The notes under the pieces are model-generated. The model had not been told where the DNA came from. It worked only from the letters and a program-made list of their open reading frames with translations, and ran no database searches. 32,438 nucleotides of DNA from Chloroflexi bacterium UBA5189 (lineage in GTDB: Bacteria; Chloroflexota; Limnocylindria; Limnocylindrales; CSP1-4): assembly GCA_002413045.1 (NCBI GenBank), contig DHWF01000001.1:1-32438 (forward strand). Direction: 5' to 3'. Positions 8,482-16,350 of this stretch are shown here, piece by piece. A program made the translations under genes and the position numbers. The number at the start of each line of letters is the position of its first letter. Within the stretch, counting starts at the first letter, position 1.

Positions 8482-10899
8482 TCAGGTCCTCGCCGCCGCC
8501 CGCGTCGACCGCACGCCGCGCCGCGGGCCTCGAGCGCCCGTTCCGGTCCCCGGCCTGCTGCCCCCGGTCCGGCCTCCGCCGGGGCGCCGTGCCGCCGCGA
8601 GGGCCGCGGGATCGGGCGGCCCACCCGGCAGCCGCAGGCCGACCGGCGAGCCCGTGCTCGGCACCTCGATCGCGGCGCCGCACTTCAGGCACAGGAAGGC
8701 ATCGCCCTTCTTCGCGACCGGACCGTCGTCCGTCTCGTGGAACGCACCGATCGGTTCGTGGTTCGTCGTGTAGTCGCACTTGGGGTAGTTCGAGCATCCC
8801 CAGAAGACGTTGCCGGTCCGGCGGGCGCGACGCGCCATGAGCTTGCCATCGGCGTTCTTCGGGCAGACGACCTCGAACGGGAGCTGCGCAGGCGGCTCCG
8901 GACCCTCGCGTCGGATGTAGTCGCAGTCCGGATATCGGTCGCAGCCGACGAACGGTCCGAACCGGCCGCGCTTGCCGACGAGGGTTCCCTGGTGGCACTG
9001 CGGGCAGGTCTCCCCTTCCCCGGCCTGCGGCGGCGCCTCGTCGCCTGGCAGCGGGCGCGACTCCTTGTGCTCCGGGTACAGCGAGCAGGCGAGGAACCGG
9101 CCGTTACGGCCGAGCCGGATGACCATCGGATGGCCGAGCGAGCAGACCTCGTCGGTCGCCTCGGTGGTGAAGTCCGCCCGCTTGAGCTCGCGGCGCTTCT
9201 CGTCGACGCGCAGCTTCAATGGCGCGTAGAACGCCTCGAGCAACGGGACCCACGCCCGTGTCCCGTTGGCGACCTCGTCGAGGTCCTCCTCCATCTTCGC
9301 CGTGAACTGGAGGTCGACGTAGTCGCCGAAGTGCTCGACCAGCAGGTCGATCACGATCCCGGCGACCTGCTCGGGGTGCAGCCGGCGCTCCTCGATCCGG
9401 ACGTAGCCGCGATCAACGATCGTGGAGATGGTCGCGGCATACGTGGAGGGCCGCCCGATCCCGAGCTCCTCGAGCGCCTTGATCAGCGACGCTTCGGTGA
9501 ACCGCGGCGGCGGCTCGGTGAAGTGCTGGGTCGTCGTGACGTCGCGGACCGCTGTCTCGTCACCCTCGGCGAGGGCAGGCAGCCGGCCCTCGGCATCCTC
9601 GTCGGTCGCGCTCTCGTCGCGGCCCTCGGTGTAGACCCGGGCAAAGCCATCGAACAGGGTCCGCGTCGCGCTCGCGCGCAGCTCATAGGGCGCGGCCGCG
9701 AGCTCGGCGGTCGTCGTCTCGAGCTCCTTGGCCTCCATCTGGCTCGCCAGGGCGCGCTGCCAGATCAGGCGGTACAGCCGGAGCTCCTCCGGCTTGAGGA
9801 ACTTCGCCATCGCGTCCGGGTCGCGCTTGAACGAGGTCGGCCGAATGGACTCGTGGGCCTCCTGGGCGCCCTTCGACTTCGTCTTGTAGACCCGGCCCTT
9901 CGGCATCGTGTACGGCTCGCCGTAGCGCTCTCGAATGACCGCCCGGGCATCGCCCATCGCCTCGCCGGCCATCGCGACGGAGTCGGTGCGCATGTACGTG
10001 ATCAGGCCGAGGTGCCCATCGGGCGTCTCGGTGCCCTCGTACAGGCGCTGGGCGATCGACATCGTGCGCTTCGGGCTGAAGCCGAGCTTGCGGCTTGCCT
10101 CCTGCTGGAGGGTCGATGTGGTGAATGGCGGCGCCGGGCTGCGCTTCTGGGTCTTCGTGGCGATCGAGGTGACCCGTGGCTTGAGCGCGCGCAGGGTCTC
10201 CGCGTGGTGCTCAGCGGCGGTTCCGTTGTCGACCTCGATCGGCTTGCCGTCGATCTTGACCAGCTCAGCCTCGAACTCGTCGCCGGCCTTCGTGGCGAGC
10301 AGCGCCCGGAGGGTCCAGTACTCCCGCGCGACGAAGGCATCGATCTCGCGCTCCCGCTCGACCACCAGGCGGACGGCCACGGATTGGACGCGGCCGGCCG
10401 ACAGGCCGCCGCGAACCTTGCGTGACAGCAGCGGGCTCAGCGTGTAGCCAACGAGGCGATCCACGATCCGGCGTGCCTGCTGGGCGTCGACGAGGTTCGT
10501 GTCGATGCCGCGCGGGTGCGCGAACGCCTCCTTGATCGCCCGCTCGGTGATCTCGGAGAAGGTGACCCGCTGCGTCTTCGAGGCCGGGACGTGGGCGGCT
10601 TCCGCGACATGCCAGGCGATGGCCTCGCCCTCGCGATCGAGGTCGGTCGCGAGGTACACGGTGTCCGCCGACTTGGCGGCCTTCTCGATGTCCGCGACCT
10701 GCTTGCGCCGGTCGTCCGCGATCACGTACTCGGGCGCGAAGCCGTGCTCGACATCGACCCCGAACTTGCCCTTGCCCGGGTTGTCCGGCAGGTCGCGGAC
10801 GTGGCCATAGGAAGCGAGGACACGGTAATCGGGGCCGAGATAGCGCTCGATCGTCCGTGCCTTGGCGGGCGACTCGACGATCACGAGGTGCTTCGGCAT
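8482..10899 (-). CDS. topA: DNA topoisomerase I (type IA)
   Basis: 805 residues that relax negative supercoils by single-strand passage. The Toprim domain has VIVESPAKA (Glu9) and the metal motif TDLDREGE (86-92). The active-site tyrosine is Tyr302 in LITYMRTDS. LSAGRVQSVAVRLVVERE and LEELGIGRPSTYAATI are family landmarks. The C-terminus carries a row of zinc-ribbon modules. Only the second looks complete (CPQC with GCDRYPDC). The first lacks a cysteine pair, the third reads CPKN in place of CPxC, and the last is only CLKC without a partner. The final ~50 residues are Gly/Pro/Arg-rich and basic, which may hold DNA. It starts 76 bases after the stop of the small gene upstream. Confidence 0.96.
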   Translation of the reverse strand: MPKHLVIVESPAKARTIERYLGPDYRVLASYGHVRDLPDNPGKGKFGVDVEHGFAPEYVIADDRRKQVADIEKAAKSADTVYLATDLDREGEAIAWHVAEAAHVPASKTQRVTFSEITERAIKEAFAHPRGIDTNLVDAQQARRIVDRLVGYTLSPLLSRKVRGGLSAGRVQSVAVRLVVEREREIDAFVAREYWTLRALLATKAGDEFEAELVKIDGKPIEVDNGTAAEHHAETLRALKPRVTSIATKTQKRSPAPPFTTSTLQQEASRKLGFSPKRTMSIAQRLYEGTETPDGHLGLITYMRTDSVAMAGEAMGDARAVIRERYGEPYTMPKGRVYKTKSKGAQEAHESIRPTSFKRDPDAMAKFLKPEELRLYRLIWQRALASQMEAKELETTTAELAAAPYELRASATRTLFDGFARVYTEGRDESATDEDAEGRLPALAEGDETAVRDVTTTQHFTEPPPRFTEASLIKALEELGIGRPSTYAATISTIVDRGYVRIEERRLHPEQVAGIVIDLLVEHFGDYVDLQFTAKMEEDLDEVANGTRAWVPLLEAFYAPLKLRVDEKRRELKRADFTTEATDEVCSLGHPMVIRLGRNGRFLACSLYPEHKESRPLPGDEAPPQAGEGETCPQCHQGTLVGKRGRFGPFVGCDRYPDCDYIRREGPEPPAQLPFEVVCPKNADGKLMARRARRTGNVFWGCSNYPKCDYTTNHEPIGAFHETDDGPVAKKGDAFLCLKCGAAIEVPSTGSPVGLRLPGGPPDPAALAAARRPGGGRTGGSRPGTGTGARGPRRGVRSTRAAART

Positions 10900-10970
10900 C
10901 GCGGCGGAGTATACGCACGGGCCCCGTATCGCCCGATCACCGCGGAATTCGCGGCGCCTTACGCGCCGTT

Positions 10971-10985
10971 CGAGGCTACGCCTCG
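10971..10985 (-). other. Small perfect hairpin at the end of the small gene before topA
   Basis: CGAGGC-TAC-GCCTCG gives a six-base perfect stem with a three-base loop. It spans the TAG stop (10976-10978) of the small gene upstream of topA. There is no T-run after it, so it is not a standard intrinsic terminator. It might protect or pause mRNA inside the operon, or mean nothing in DNA this GC-rich. Confidence 0.25.
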
Positions 10986-11281
10986 CGGACTCTCCTGAGG
11001 AAGTCCTCGTCGATCTCGAGATCCTCGGACTCGGCGGGTGCAGCGATGGCGGGGCCGGCCGCCCGCTCGGCGGCTTCGCCCGTCGGCGGGATCTCGACGA
11101 ACCGCACGGAGCTCATTGGAAACACGAAGGTCGACGCCGCGAAGTCGATGTACACGGGCTTCTTGCCGTCGACCGTGCGCATGTTCGTGCAGATGACGGT
11201 GACGTCCGCGGGCGTCGGCGCCTCGTACAGATCGACCACGATCGGCTGGTCGTTGAGCAGGTGGAGGATGGCCCGGATCAC
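10976..11281 (-). CDS. Conserved-looking small protein of unknown function between dprA and topA
   Basis: 101 residues from a GTG at 11281, 31 bases after the dprA stop. I do not recognise the family. Residues 1-60 look like a compact alpha/beta domain (AILHLLNDQPIVVDLYEAP, then DVTVICTNMRTVDGKKPVYI and FVFPMSSVRFVEIPP). The remainder is an Ala/Glu-rich linker ending in an acidic-basic helix DLEIDEDFLRRVREA. There is no signal peptide or membrane segment and only one Cys. Alternating hydrophobic strands and low-complexity confined to the tail argue for a real protein. Its place in the operon suggests a link with DNA processing, but the sequence gives no enzymatic motif. Confidence 0.75.
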   Translation of the reverse strand: MIRAILHLLNDQPIVVDLYEAPTPADVTVICTNMRTVDGKKPVYIDFAASTFVFPMSSVRFVEIPPTGEAAERAAGPAIAAPAESEDLEIDEDFLRRVREA

Positions 11282-11312
11282 CGCCGGGACGATAGCACAC
11301 GGTCCCGCGCCG

Positions 11313-12614
11313 TCAGGCCGCCACCGGGTCCGCGGACGCGAGCGGGCCGGCCGGCTCGTACCGCCCGTGCGATGCGCGCGCCAGGCCGATCGCCTCCAAC
11401 CTCGTCAGCGCCCGGAGCACCTCGCCGAGGCTCTGGCGGGTCACCGCCACGAGCTCGTCCACGGTCACCGCACCGTGGACCAAGGCCTCCGCGACCGCCT
11501 GCTCGGCCTCGCTGCGTCCCGACAGCATCGCCCGTGCCGTCGGTGGCCGAACCGTCGACTTGACGACCACGCCCGCTTCCGCGTCCGCATGTGGCGCAGG
11601 GATGCCCGGGAGGCCGGCGTCGGCCATCAGCCCGAGGTCGTCGAGGAGCTGCGGCACGCCGCTCACGATCCGGGCGAGGTCGTGCCAGTCGCGGAGGAAG
11701 CCGTTGCAGCCGGCCGACGTCGGGGCGTCGATGGGACCGGGAACGAGGAAGCACTCGCGCCCCTGCTCGAGCGCCCATGACGCGGTCACCAACGCTCCAC
11801 TCCGCGCGCCCGCCTCGACGACCACGACCGCGTCGGCCGAGCCGCTGATCAGCCGATTCCGCTGCGGGAACGTGCCCCTCGAAGGCTCCACCCGCGGCGC
11901 GTACTCCGAGGCGACCGCGCCGCCGGTCGCCACGATCGCGTCCGCGAGGCGATCGTGGGCACGCGGAAAGAGTCGGGCGTGGCCGCCGCCGATGAACGCG
12001 ACCGTCGCAGCCTGTTCCGCGACGACTGCTGCGTGTGCCGCGCCATCGATCCCGATGGCGAGCCCGGAGACGACCGTCGCGCCCGCCCTGGAAAGGGCCG
12101 CGGCGATCCGGCTCGCGATGCGGCGACCGGCCGGACTCGGCCGGCGCGTGCCGACGACCGCGACCACGTGCGGGTTCGCGAGGGAATCGAGCGAGCCGCG
12201 GACGAACAGCGCGGGCGGCGGCAGCTCGATCGCGAGCAGGCGGCGCGGGTAGTCCGGATCGGTCGGCGTCACGACCCGGATCCCCATCCGCCGGACCTCG
12301 CCGAGGATCGACGGCGCATCGCCCGCCGCCTCGACAAGTGCCGCCGCGACGCTGGGGTGCATCGCGTGCCACGCGTCCGCATCGGATCGGCTGGCCTCGA
12401 CGAGCTGTGCCGCCGCGTTCGGGCTCGCGGCGAGGGCCAGGATCCCCGACGGCGTCCCGAGCCGGCCGACGAGGCGGGCGAGCGTCAACGGGCCGAGGCC
12501 CTGGACCGACAACAACACCGCCAGTGCGTCGCGATCCGCGGCGGGCATCACCGCGGGCGGCGGGGCTGTCGGCGCCGCGCCGAGCTCCCCGGGTCCAGAT
12601 CCGACGCCGAGCAT
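11313..12614 (-). CDS. dprA: DNA-processing protein DprA/Smf
   Basis: 433 residues from the ATG at 12614, two bases after the comM stop. DprA protects incoming single-stranded DNA and loads RecA during transformation. The order of parts is typical: an N-terminal helix-hairpin-helix/SAM-like region (VQGLGPLTLARLVGRLG), the Rossmann-like core (VVGTRRPSPAGRRIA, VVSGLAIGIDGAAHAAV, IGGGHARLFPRAHD, RGTFPQRNRLISG, EAGARSGALVTASWALEQGR, VPGPIDAPTSAGCNGFLRDW) and a C-terminal winged helix (about 360-425). The codons upstream of 12614 in the same frame are antisense-phase comM and are rejected. It stays intact although its comM neighbour is truncated. Confidence 0.94.
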   Translation of the reverse strand: MLGVGSGPGELGAAPTAPPPAVMPAADRDALAVLLSVQGLGPLTLARLVGRLGTPSGILALAASPNAAAQLVEASRSDADAWHAMHPSVAAALVEAAGDAPSILGEVRRMGIRVVTPTDPDYPRRLLAIELPPPALFVRGSLDSLANPHVVAVVGTRRPSPAGRRIASRIAAALSRAGATVVSGLAIGIDGAAHAAVVAEQAATVAFIGGGHARLFPRAHDRLADAIVATGGAVASEYAPRVEPSRGTFPQRNRLISGSADAVVVVEAGARSGALVTASWALEQGRECFLVPGPIDAPTSAGCNGFLRDWHDLARIVSGVPQLLDDLGLMADAGLPGIPAPHADAEAGVVVKSTVRPPTARAMLSGRSEAEQAVAEALVHGAVTVDELVAVTRQSLGEVLRALTRLEAIGLARASHGRYEPAGPLASADPVAA

Positions 12615-12616
12615 GG

Positions 12617-13120
12617 TCAGACCGCCAGCGCGACGGGAGGCCGCGTGGACGGCGGGCGCCAGCGGGCGGCCTCCTCGAGGTGTTCCAGCCCGACGTCGCC
12701 CGCATCCGCCAGGTCGGCGATCGTGCGCGCAACCCGCAGGAGCCGCTCCGTGCCTCGACCGGACAGCAGCTCGGCGTCCGCGAGCTCCGCCAGATGCCGG
12801 GCGGTGGCGGTGTGAAGTCCCGCGACGACGCGCAGCGCGCGGCCGCTGATCCGCGCGTTGAGGCGCCCGCCGAGCCGCGCCTGCTGTCGCGCCCGGGCCG
12901 CGGCGATCCGCGCGGCGACGACTGCCGAAGATTCTGGCTCGGGGCCGGACACCATTGCCGCGGCCTTTATCCGGGCGAGCGTGACCCACACGTCGATTCG
13001 GTCGCGCAAGGGGCCGGAGATCCGCCCGACGTACCGCTCGGGCGCGCCCTGCGCGCAGCTGCAGCGATCCTCGTCGCCGGCGTGGCCGCACGGGCATCCG
13101 TGCGAGTCGCGACGCCACAC
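12617..13120 (-). pseudogene. comM: comM/yifB (Mg-chelatase-like AAA ATPase), C-terminal remnant
   Basis: Similarity to ComM/YifB begins at CPCGHAGDEDRCSC (about 13096) and continues through YVGRISGPLRDRIDVWV and the ChlI C-terminal helical domain (GLHTATARHLAELADAELLS, DVGLEHLEEAARWR) to the stop at 12617. A whole protein is about 500 residues. Here only about 160 remain, and the Walker A and B ATPase half is absent. The frame stays open to 13258 but those residues do not resemble ComM: where VAAMNPCPCG is expected, the sequence has VWRRDSHGCPCG. The 270 bases to zwf hold no missing part. ComM is a helicase used in transformation; this remnant cannot bind ATP. Whether the stump is still translated to couple dprA is unknown. 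Confidence 0.8.
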
Positions 13121-13389
13121 TTGAGCCACAACCCAGGCCGGCGCACATGTGAATCCCGGCGCCTGAATGGCGCCTGACATAAGGATCGCGCGCGAGGAAG
13201 TGGGCAACTCGCCGCCCTGCGTCCTTGAGAGGCCGATACATTTGAGTCGGCGACTCATGCCTCGATCATGCTCATGCCCAGAATGCAGCGAAGGTCCGTT
13301 GCTGAGGGCAGGAATCGAGTCTTCAGGTGACGATGGCGTGCAAACCGGCCACGTGACCGTCGCAGCAGACAGGCGAGGAGGAAGCCCGC

Positions 13390-14817
13390 ATGCCCAATAG
13401 CAGACCCGCTCGCGATACGGCGGGCTCGACGCGGTCGGACGCGTTCGTCTTCTTCGGGGCGACCGGCGATCTCGCCTATAAGGAAATCTTTCCCGCGCTG
13501 GCCGGCCTCATCCGTGATGACGACTGGGCGATGCCGATCATCGGGGTCGCCCGTCACGGCGATGTCGTCTCACTGCGGGCGAGGGCGCAGGCCAGCCTCG
13601 AGGCGCACGGCCTCGCGGATCCCTCGGTCCTCGAGCGGCTCCAGGCAATGATCCGGTTCGTCGCCGGCTCCGACGACGACCCCGACACCTTCCGGCGACT
13701 TCGCGCAGAACTCGGCGCGGCCGCGCATCCGCTCCACTACCTGGCTATTCCGCCGGCCCTGTTCGGTACGGTCGTGCAGCTCTTGGGACGATCCGGCTGC
13801 GCCGCCGGCGCTCGGGTCATCGTCGAGAAGCCATTCGGCCGAGACCACGCGAGCGCCCGGCGGCTCAACGCGGTCCTCCGATCGGTGTTCTCCGAGAGGC
13901 AGGTGTTCCGGATCGATCACTACCTCGGCAAGGAGCCGGTCCAGAACCTGCTGTACTTCCGTTTCGCCAACCGGTTCCTCGAGCCGATCTGGAACGAGCG
14001 CCACGTCGCCTCTGTCCAGATCACCATGGCCGAGGCGTTCGACGTGGCAGATCGAGGAGCGTTCTACGACGCCACCGGTGCCATTCGGGACGTCGTCCAG
14101 AACCATCTGCTCCAGTCGCTCACCATCCTGGCCATGGAGCCGCCCTCGGGCCAGACGCCCGAGGCCATCCGCAACGAGCAATTCAAGGTCCTCGACTCGA
14201 TCCGGCCCCTCAGGCCGGCAGATGTCGTGCGGGGCCAGTACACCGGCTACCGACGGGTCGTCGGCGTGGCGACCGACTCGAGGACCGAGACGTACGCGGC
14301 CGTGCGGCTCCACCTCGACACGTGGCGGTGGGCGGGCGTGCCGTTCGTGATCCGCACCGGGAAATGCCTTCCCCTGACGGCCACCGAGATACTGGTGGAG
14401 CTGAAGCGACCGCCGCTGGATGTCTTCGGCGAGCGGGAGCCTCGCGATGCCAACTACCTGCGGTTCAGGCTCACGCCCGACATGTCGATCTCTCTGAGCG
14501 CGCGAGCCAAGCGGCCGGGAGAACGGATGGTCGGCGAGGAGGTCGAGCTCTTCGCCGCGCATCAGAGCGGCACCGAGCGTCCACCATACGAGCGGCTCCT
14601 GGGCGACGCCGCGCGGGGCGACCAGATGCTCTTCGCGCGCGAGGACACCGTTGAGGCCGCATGGCGGATCGTGGACCCAATCCTGGACCCGCCCGATGCG
14701 CCGCTCCCCTACCGGCCGGGTACCTGGGGCCCGAAGGCCGCCGAGACGGTCCTGGCACCGAGCATGCGCTGGCACGCGCCCGCGCCGACGCCGGGTACGA
14801 CGGTGGCAGCTCCCTGA
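13390..14817 (+). CDS. zwf: Glucose-6-phosphate 1-dehydrogenase
   Basis: 475-residue first enzyme of the oxidative pentose phosphate pathway. The dinucleotide loop is GATGDLA (23-29), VIVEKPFG is at 143-150 and the substrate and active-site segment RIDHYLGKE at 174-182 (His177, Lys181). The catalytic-His segment is VVQNHLLQ (His239). The ATG at 13390 is preceded by a strong GAGGAGG site at 13375-13381, six to eight bases away, which fixes the start. It is the first plus-strand gene after the broken comM and stands alone: no gnd, opcA or pgl follows. A glucokinase remnant 15 kb away may have belonged to the same sugar pathway. Roughly 25 Ala/Pro/Thr-rich residues trail the catalytic domain. 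Confidence 0.95.
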   Translation: MPNSRPARDTAGSTRSDAFVFFGATGDLAYKEIFPALAGLIRDDDWAMPIIGVARHGDVVSLRARAQASLEAHGLADPSVLERLQAMIRFVAGSDDDPDTFRRLRAELGAAAHPLHYLAIPPALFGTVVQLLGRSGCAAGARVIVEKPFGRDHASARRLNAVLRSVFSERQVFRIDHYLGKEPVQNLLYFRFANRFLEPIWNERHVASVQITMAEAFDVADRGAFYDATGAIRDVVQNHLLQSLTILAMEPPSGQTPEAIRNEQFKVLDSIRPLRPADVVRGQYTGYRRVVGVATDSRTETYAAVRLHLDTWRWAGVPFVIRTGKCLPLTATEILVELKRPPLDVFGEREPRDANYLRFRLTPDMSISLSARAKRPGERMVGEEVELFAAHQSGTERPPYERLLGDAARGDQMLFAREDTVEAAWRIVDPILDPPDAPLPYRPGTWGPKAAETVLAPSMRWHAPAPTPGTTVAAP

Positions 14818-14990
14818 TCGACCGGCGTCCACCTCGACCCCCGTGGCCGTTGGCACCTCTGCTCGAAAGCGCGCACGGCGACCGGCGCTGCGGATTGGCG
14901 CGATCTGCCCAGGAGGCAGCCAACGGCGCTTGGCCACGCCATTGACCGGACTGCGACCGTCGCGGGCGCCGCTAGAACGCGGCCTCCCGA

Positions 14991-15034
14991 GCTTCAGTCA
15001 CTCAGTTGGCAGAGTGTCCTGCTTCCCGAGCCGA
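14991..15034 (+). other. tRNA-like fragment, resembles the 5' half of tRNA-Gly(CCC)
   Basis: CACTC-AGTTGGCA-GAGTG (14999-15016) forms a perfectly paired D-arm with the canonical AGTTGG loop. One base later CCTGC-TTCCCGA-GCCGA (15018-15034) looks like an anticodon arm with a seven-base loop, T33, anticodon CCC and purine 37. Two of five stem pairs fail. No T-arm lies at the expected distance and there is no matching acceptor strand. It is therefore at most a relic; a chance match is possible. Confidence 0.25.
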
Positions 15035-15145
15035 CCACGTTCACTGCCTGCTTCAACCAGAGTTCTGAGAGCCAGAACCACCGCATCGAAGTTGTTGCGT
15101 CATCAACGATATCCCGGGACCAACAACGAGCAATGTCAAGACCGA

Positions 15146-15340
15146 ACTCGGTCACGCGTGTCCCTCCGGCGAGTGGCCCGAGGTGGCCCGGGAACATGGG
15201 TGGGCATCCACGTAGGCGGCATGATCCCAGCGCGGGCGAGCGACCGTGCCGTCGTGCGCTCCGGGAGCCCGTCAACGCCCCCGATGCCCCCGACCGACGC
15301 GGTAGTGGCTCGACGCCTCGTCGGACGAAGCGAGTCATGG
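15146..15340 (-). pseudogene. Scrambled, diverged relic of an xerC-murJ junction
   Basis: On the minus strand, codons at about 15265-15224 read LPERTTARSLARAGI, against LPEPTTARSLARAGL near the MurJ N-terminus at 7.4 kb, with most differences synonymous. Directly after, in another frame, 15220-15155 reads AAYVDAHP...SPEGHA-stop, 22 residues like the exact end of the local XerC (AAYVDAHP...PAEGQA-stop). The stop overlaps a GTG (GTGA) opening VTEFG, as in the local MurJ start VTDFG. The order is permuted: a piece of MurJ residues ~17-31, then the xerC tail, then the murJ start. Farther 5', MTRFVRRGVEPL at about 15338 may be another murJ start. It is non-coding as it stands. Synonymous divergence suggests the source was once functional, foreign or anciently duplicated. 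Confidence 0.7.
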
Positions 15341-15468
15341 TTTCACGACCGACAAATCGACTAATGAGTGGTAGGTCGCTGCGCCAGGCATCGCCACGCA
15401 GACGTCGTGGTCGAAGGGTTCGGCGTCCGGCGTGTTGCCCGACCTCGCAGCGCCGCGACAAGGCCCCC

Positions 15469-16350
15469 TCAAAGAAGACGTGCTGCGTCGTCGCCGAGCG
15501 CTCGCCGGACGGCCGCAACCGTTTCGACGGGGTGAGTTCGGTGTGGTCCATGGCCTGCCCCTCGGATCGTGACAAGGTGGTCCGGCCCGAGGCGCTCCTG
15601 GAACGCCGAAAGGAGATCGTCGCGCGTGAGGCTCCCCGATGTGGGATCGCCCCGCAGCAGCCACACATCGACGGCAGCCGAGGAGGGTTGCCGAAGCTGC
15701 TCTAGGCCCGCGTCCCAGGCACCGTTGCCAAGGAGGATTGCGCGGACGGCCTCTCGATCGTAGAGGGCAAGCGACTCGGCCTTTGCGAGGACGTCTCCGT
15801 CGGACCAGTCGGGGTGGGCGGCGCGCAGTAACGGAATGGCATCGGCCACGGCGCGCAGGGGCGCCTCCTCCGGGTCGTGGGTCATCGCCTCGAGCTCCGC
15901 GAGCGTTAGTGCGGGCGGGTCGAGGAGAATCAAGGGTCGAGGCGCGACACCTGCTGCTGGAAGTGCGGCGGCAACCCTCGCACCCCACGAATGGGCCAGG
16001 ATGGCCACGCCCGTCCGTTCAAGGCCTAAGGCATCGATCAAGTCGCGGACGTCCTCCGCCGTCTCGCTGAAGCGATGGCGTCCCCGCCAGCGGGTCGTTC
16101 GGCCGTGACCCGGTAGATCCATCGCGATGACCCGACGCCCCGTCGCGGCAATCGCTGGTCCGATCCTCCACCACGTTCCGCTGTCGGACGTGACGCCGTG
16201 GACGAGCAGCATCGGGGCGTTCCGCGGCTCTCCCCACCTTAGCCCGTGCCACTGGTAGCCAGCCGCGACGGCAGACCACCGATCGCCGGCAGCCGGTCGC
16301 TCAAGAGCGCGAATGACCTCGTTCGGCAGCCGCCCGGGCGTGGCAACCAC
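15469..16350 (-). CDS. Alpha/beta hydrolase
   Basis: 293 residues with a full alpha/beta-hydrolase pattern: oxyanion-side LLVHGVTSDSGTWW (48-61), AMDLPGHGRT, nucleophile elbow AHSWGA (Ser around 120), acid in LLRGDPTSG and histidine in IRGAGHGPHRTHP. Cytoplasmic: no signal peptide. The substrate cannot be told; the family includes esterases, lipases, haloalkane-type and C-C bond hydrolases. Its start at 16350 lies inside the tail of a frameshifted membrane-protein reading upstream. Downstream is the gene-poor stretch, so it seems to be a single gene. Unlike the cyclase-fused hydrolase at the left of the window, its triad is complete. Confidence 0.87.
   Translation of the reverse strand: MVATPGRLPNEVIRALERPAAGDRWSAVAAGYQWHGLRWGEPRNAPMLLVHGVTSDSGTWWRIGPAIAATGRRVIAMDLPGHGRTTRWRGRHRFSETAEDVRDLIDALGLERTGVAILAHSWGARVAAALPAAGVAPRPLILLDPPALTLAELEAMTHDPEEAPLRAVADAIPLLRAAHPDWSDGDVLAKAESLALYDREAVRAILLGNGAWDAGLEQLRQPSSAAVDVWLLRGDPTSGSLTRDDLLSAFQERLGPDHLVTIRGAGHGPHRTHPVETVAAVRRALGDDAARLL

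Larger units (their letters stand above)
14818..15468. other. 650-base stretch without an intact gene
   Basis: Open frames exist on both strands but none has a convincing protein pattern or start. The stretch holds two things reported separately: a tRNA-like fragment at about 14991-15034 and diverged pieces of an xerC/murJ junction at 15146-15340. The remainder looks like decayed sequence, for instance a minus-strand frame ending in TYHSLVDLSVVKP just before 15335 that I cannot identify. Confidence 0.6.

Noticed and set aside
13157..13180. Short tandem GGCGCCTGA repeat near the comM break
   Set aside because: Only two imperfect copies in GC-rich DNA; no sign of an insertion sequence end or longer repeat.
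13255..13557. Minus-strand frame facing zwf
   Set aside because: It is antisense to the start of zwf, which has a strong ribosome site and clear NADP-binding motif.
14994..15668. Minus-strand frame of 224 codons across the gene-poor stretch
   Set aside because: It crosses the xerC/murJ relic in the wrong frame for much of its length and overlaps the hydrolase end; no consistent protein pattern.
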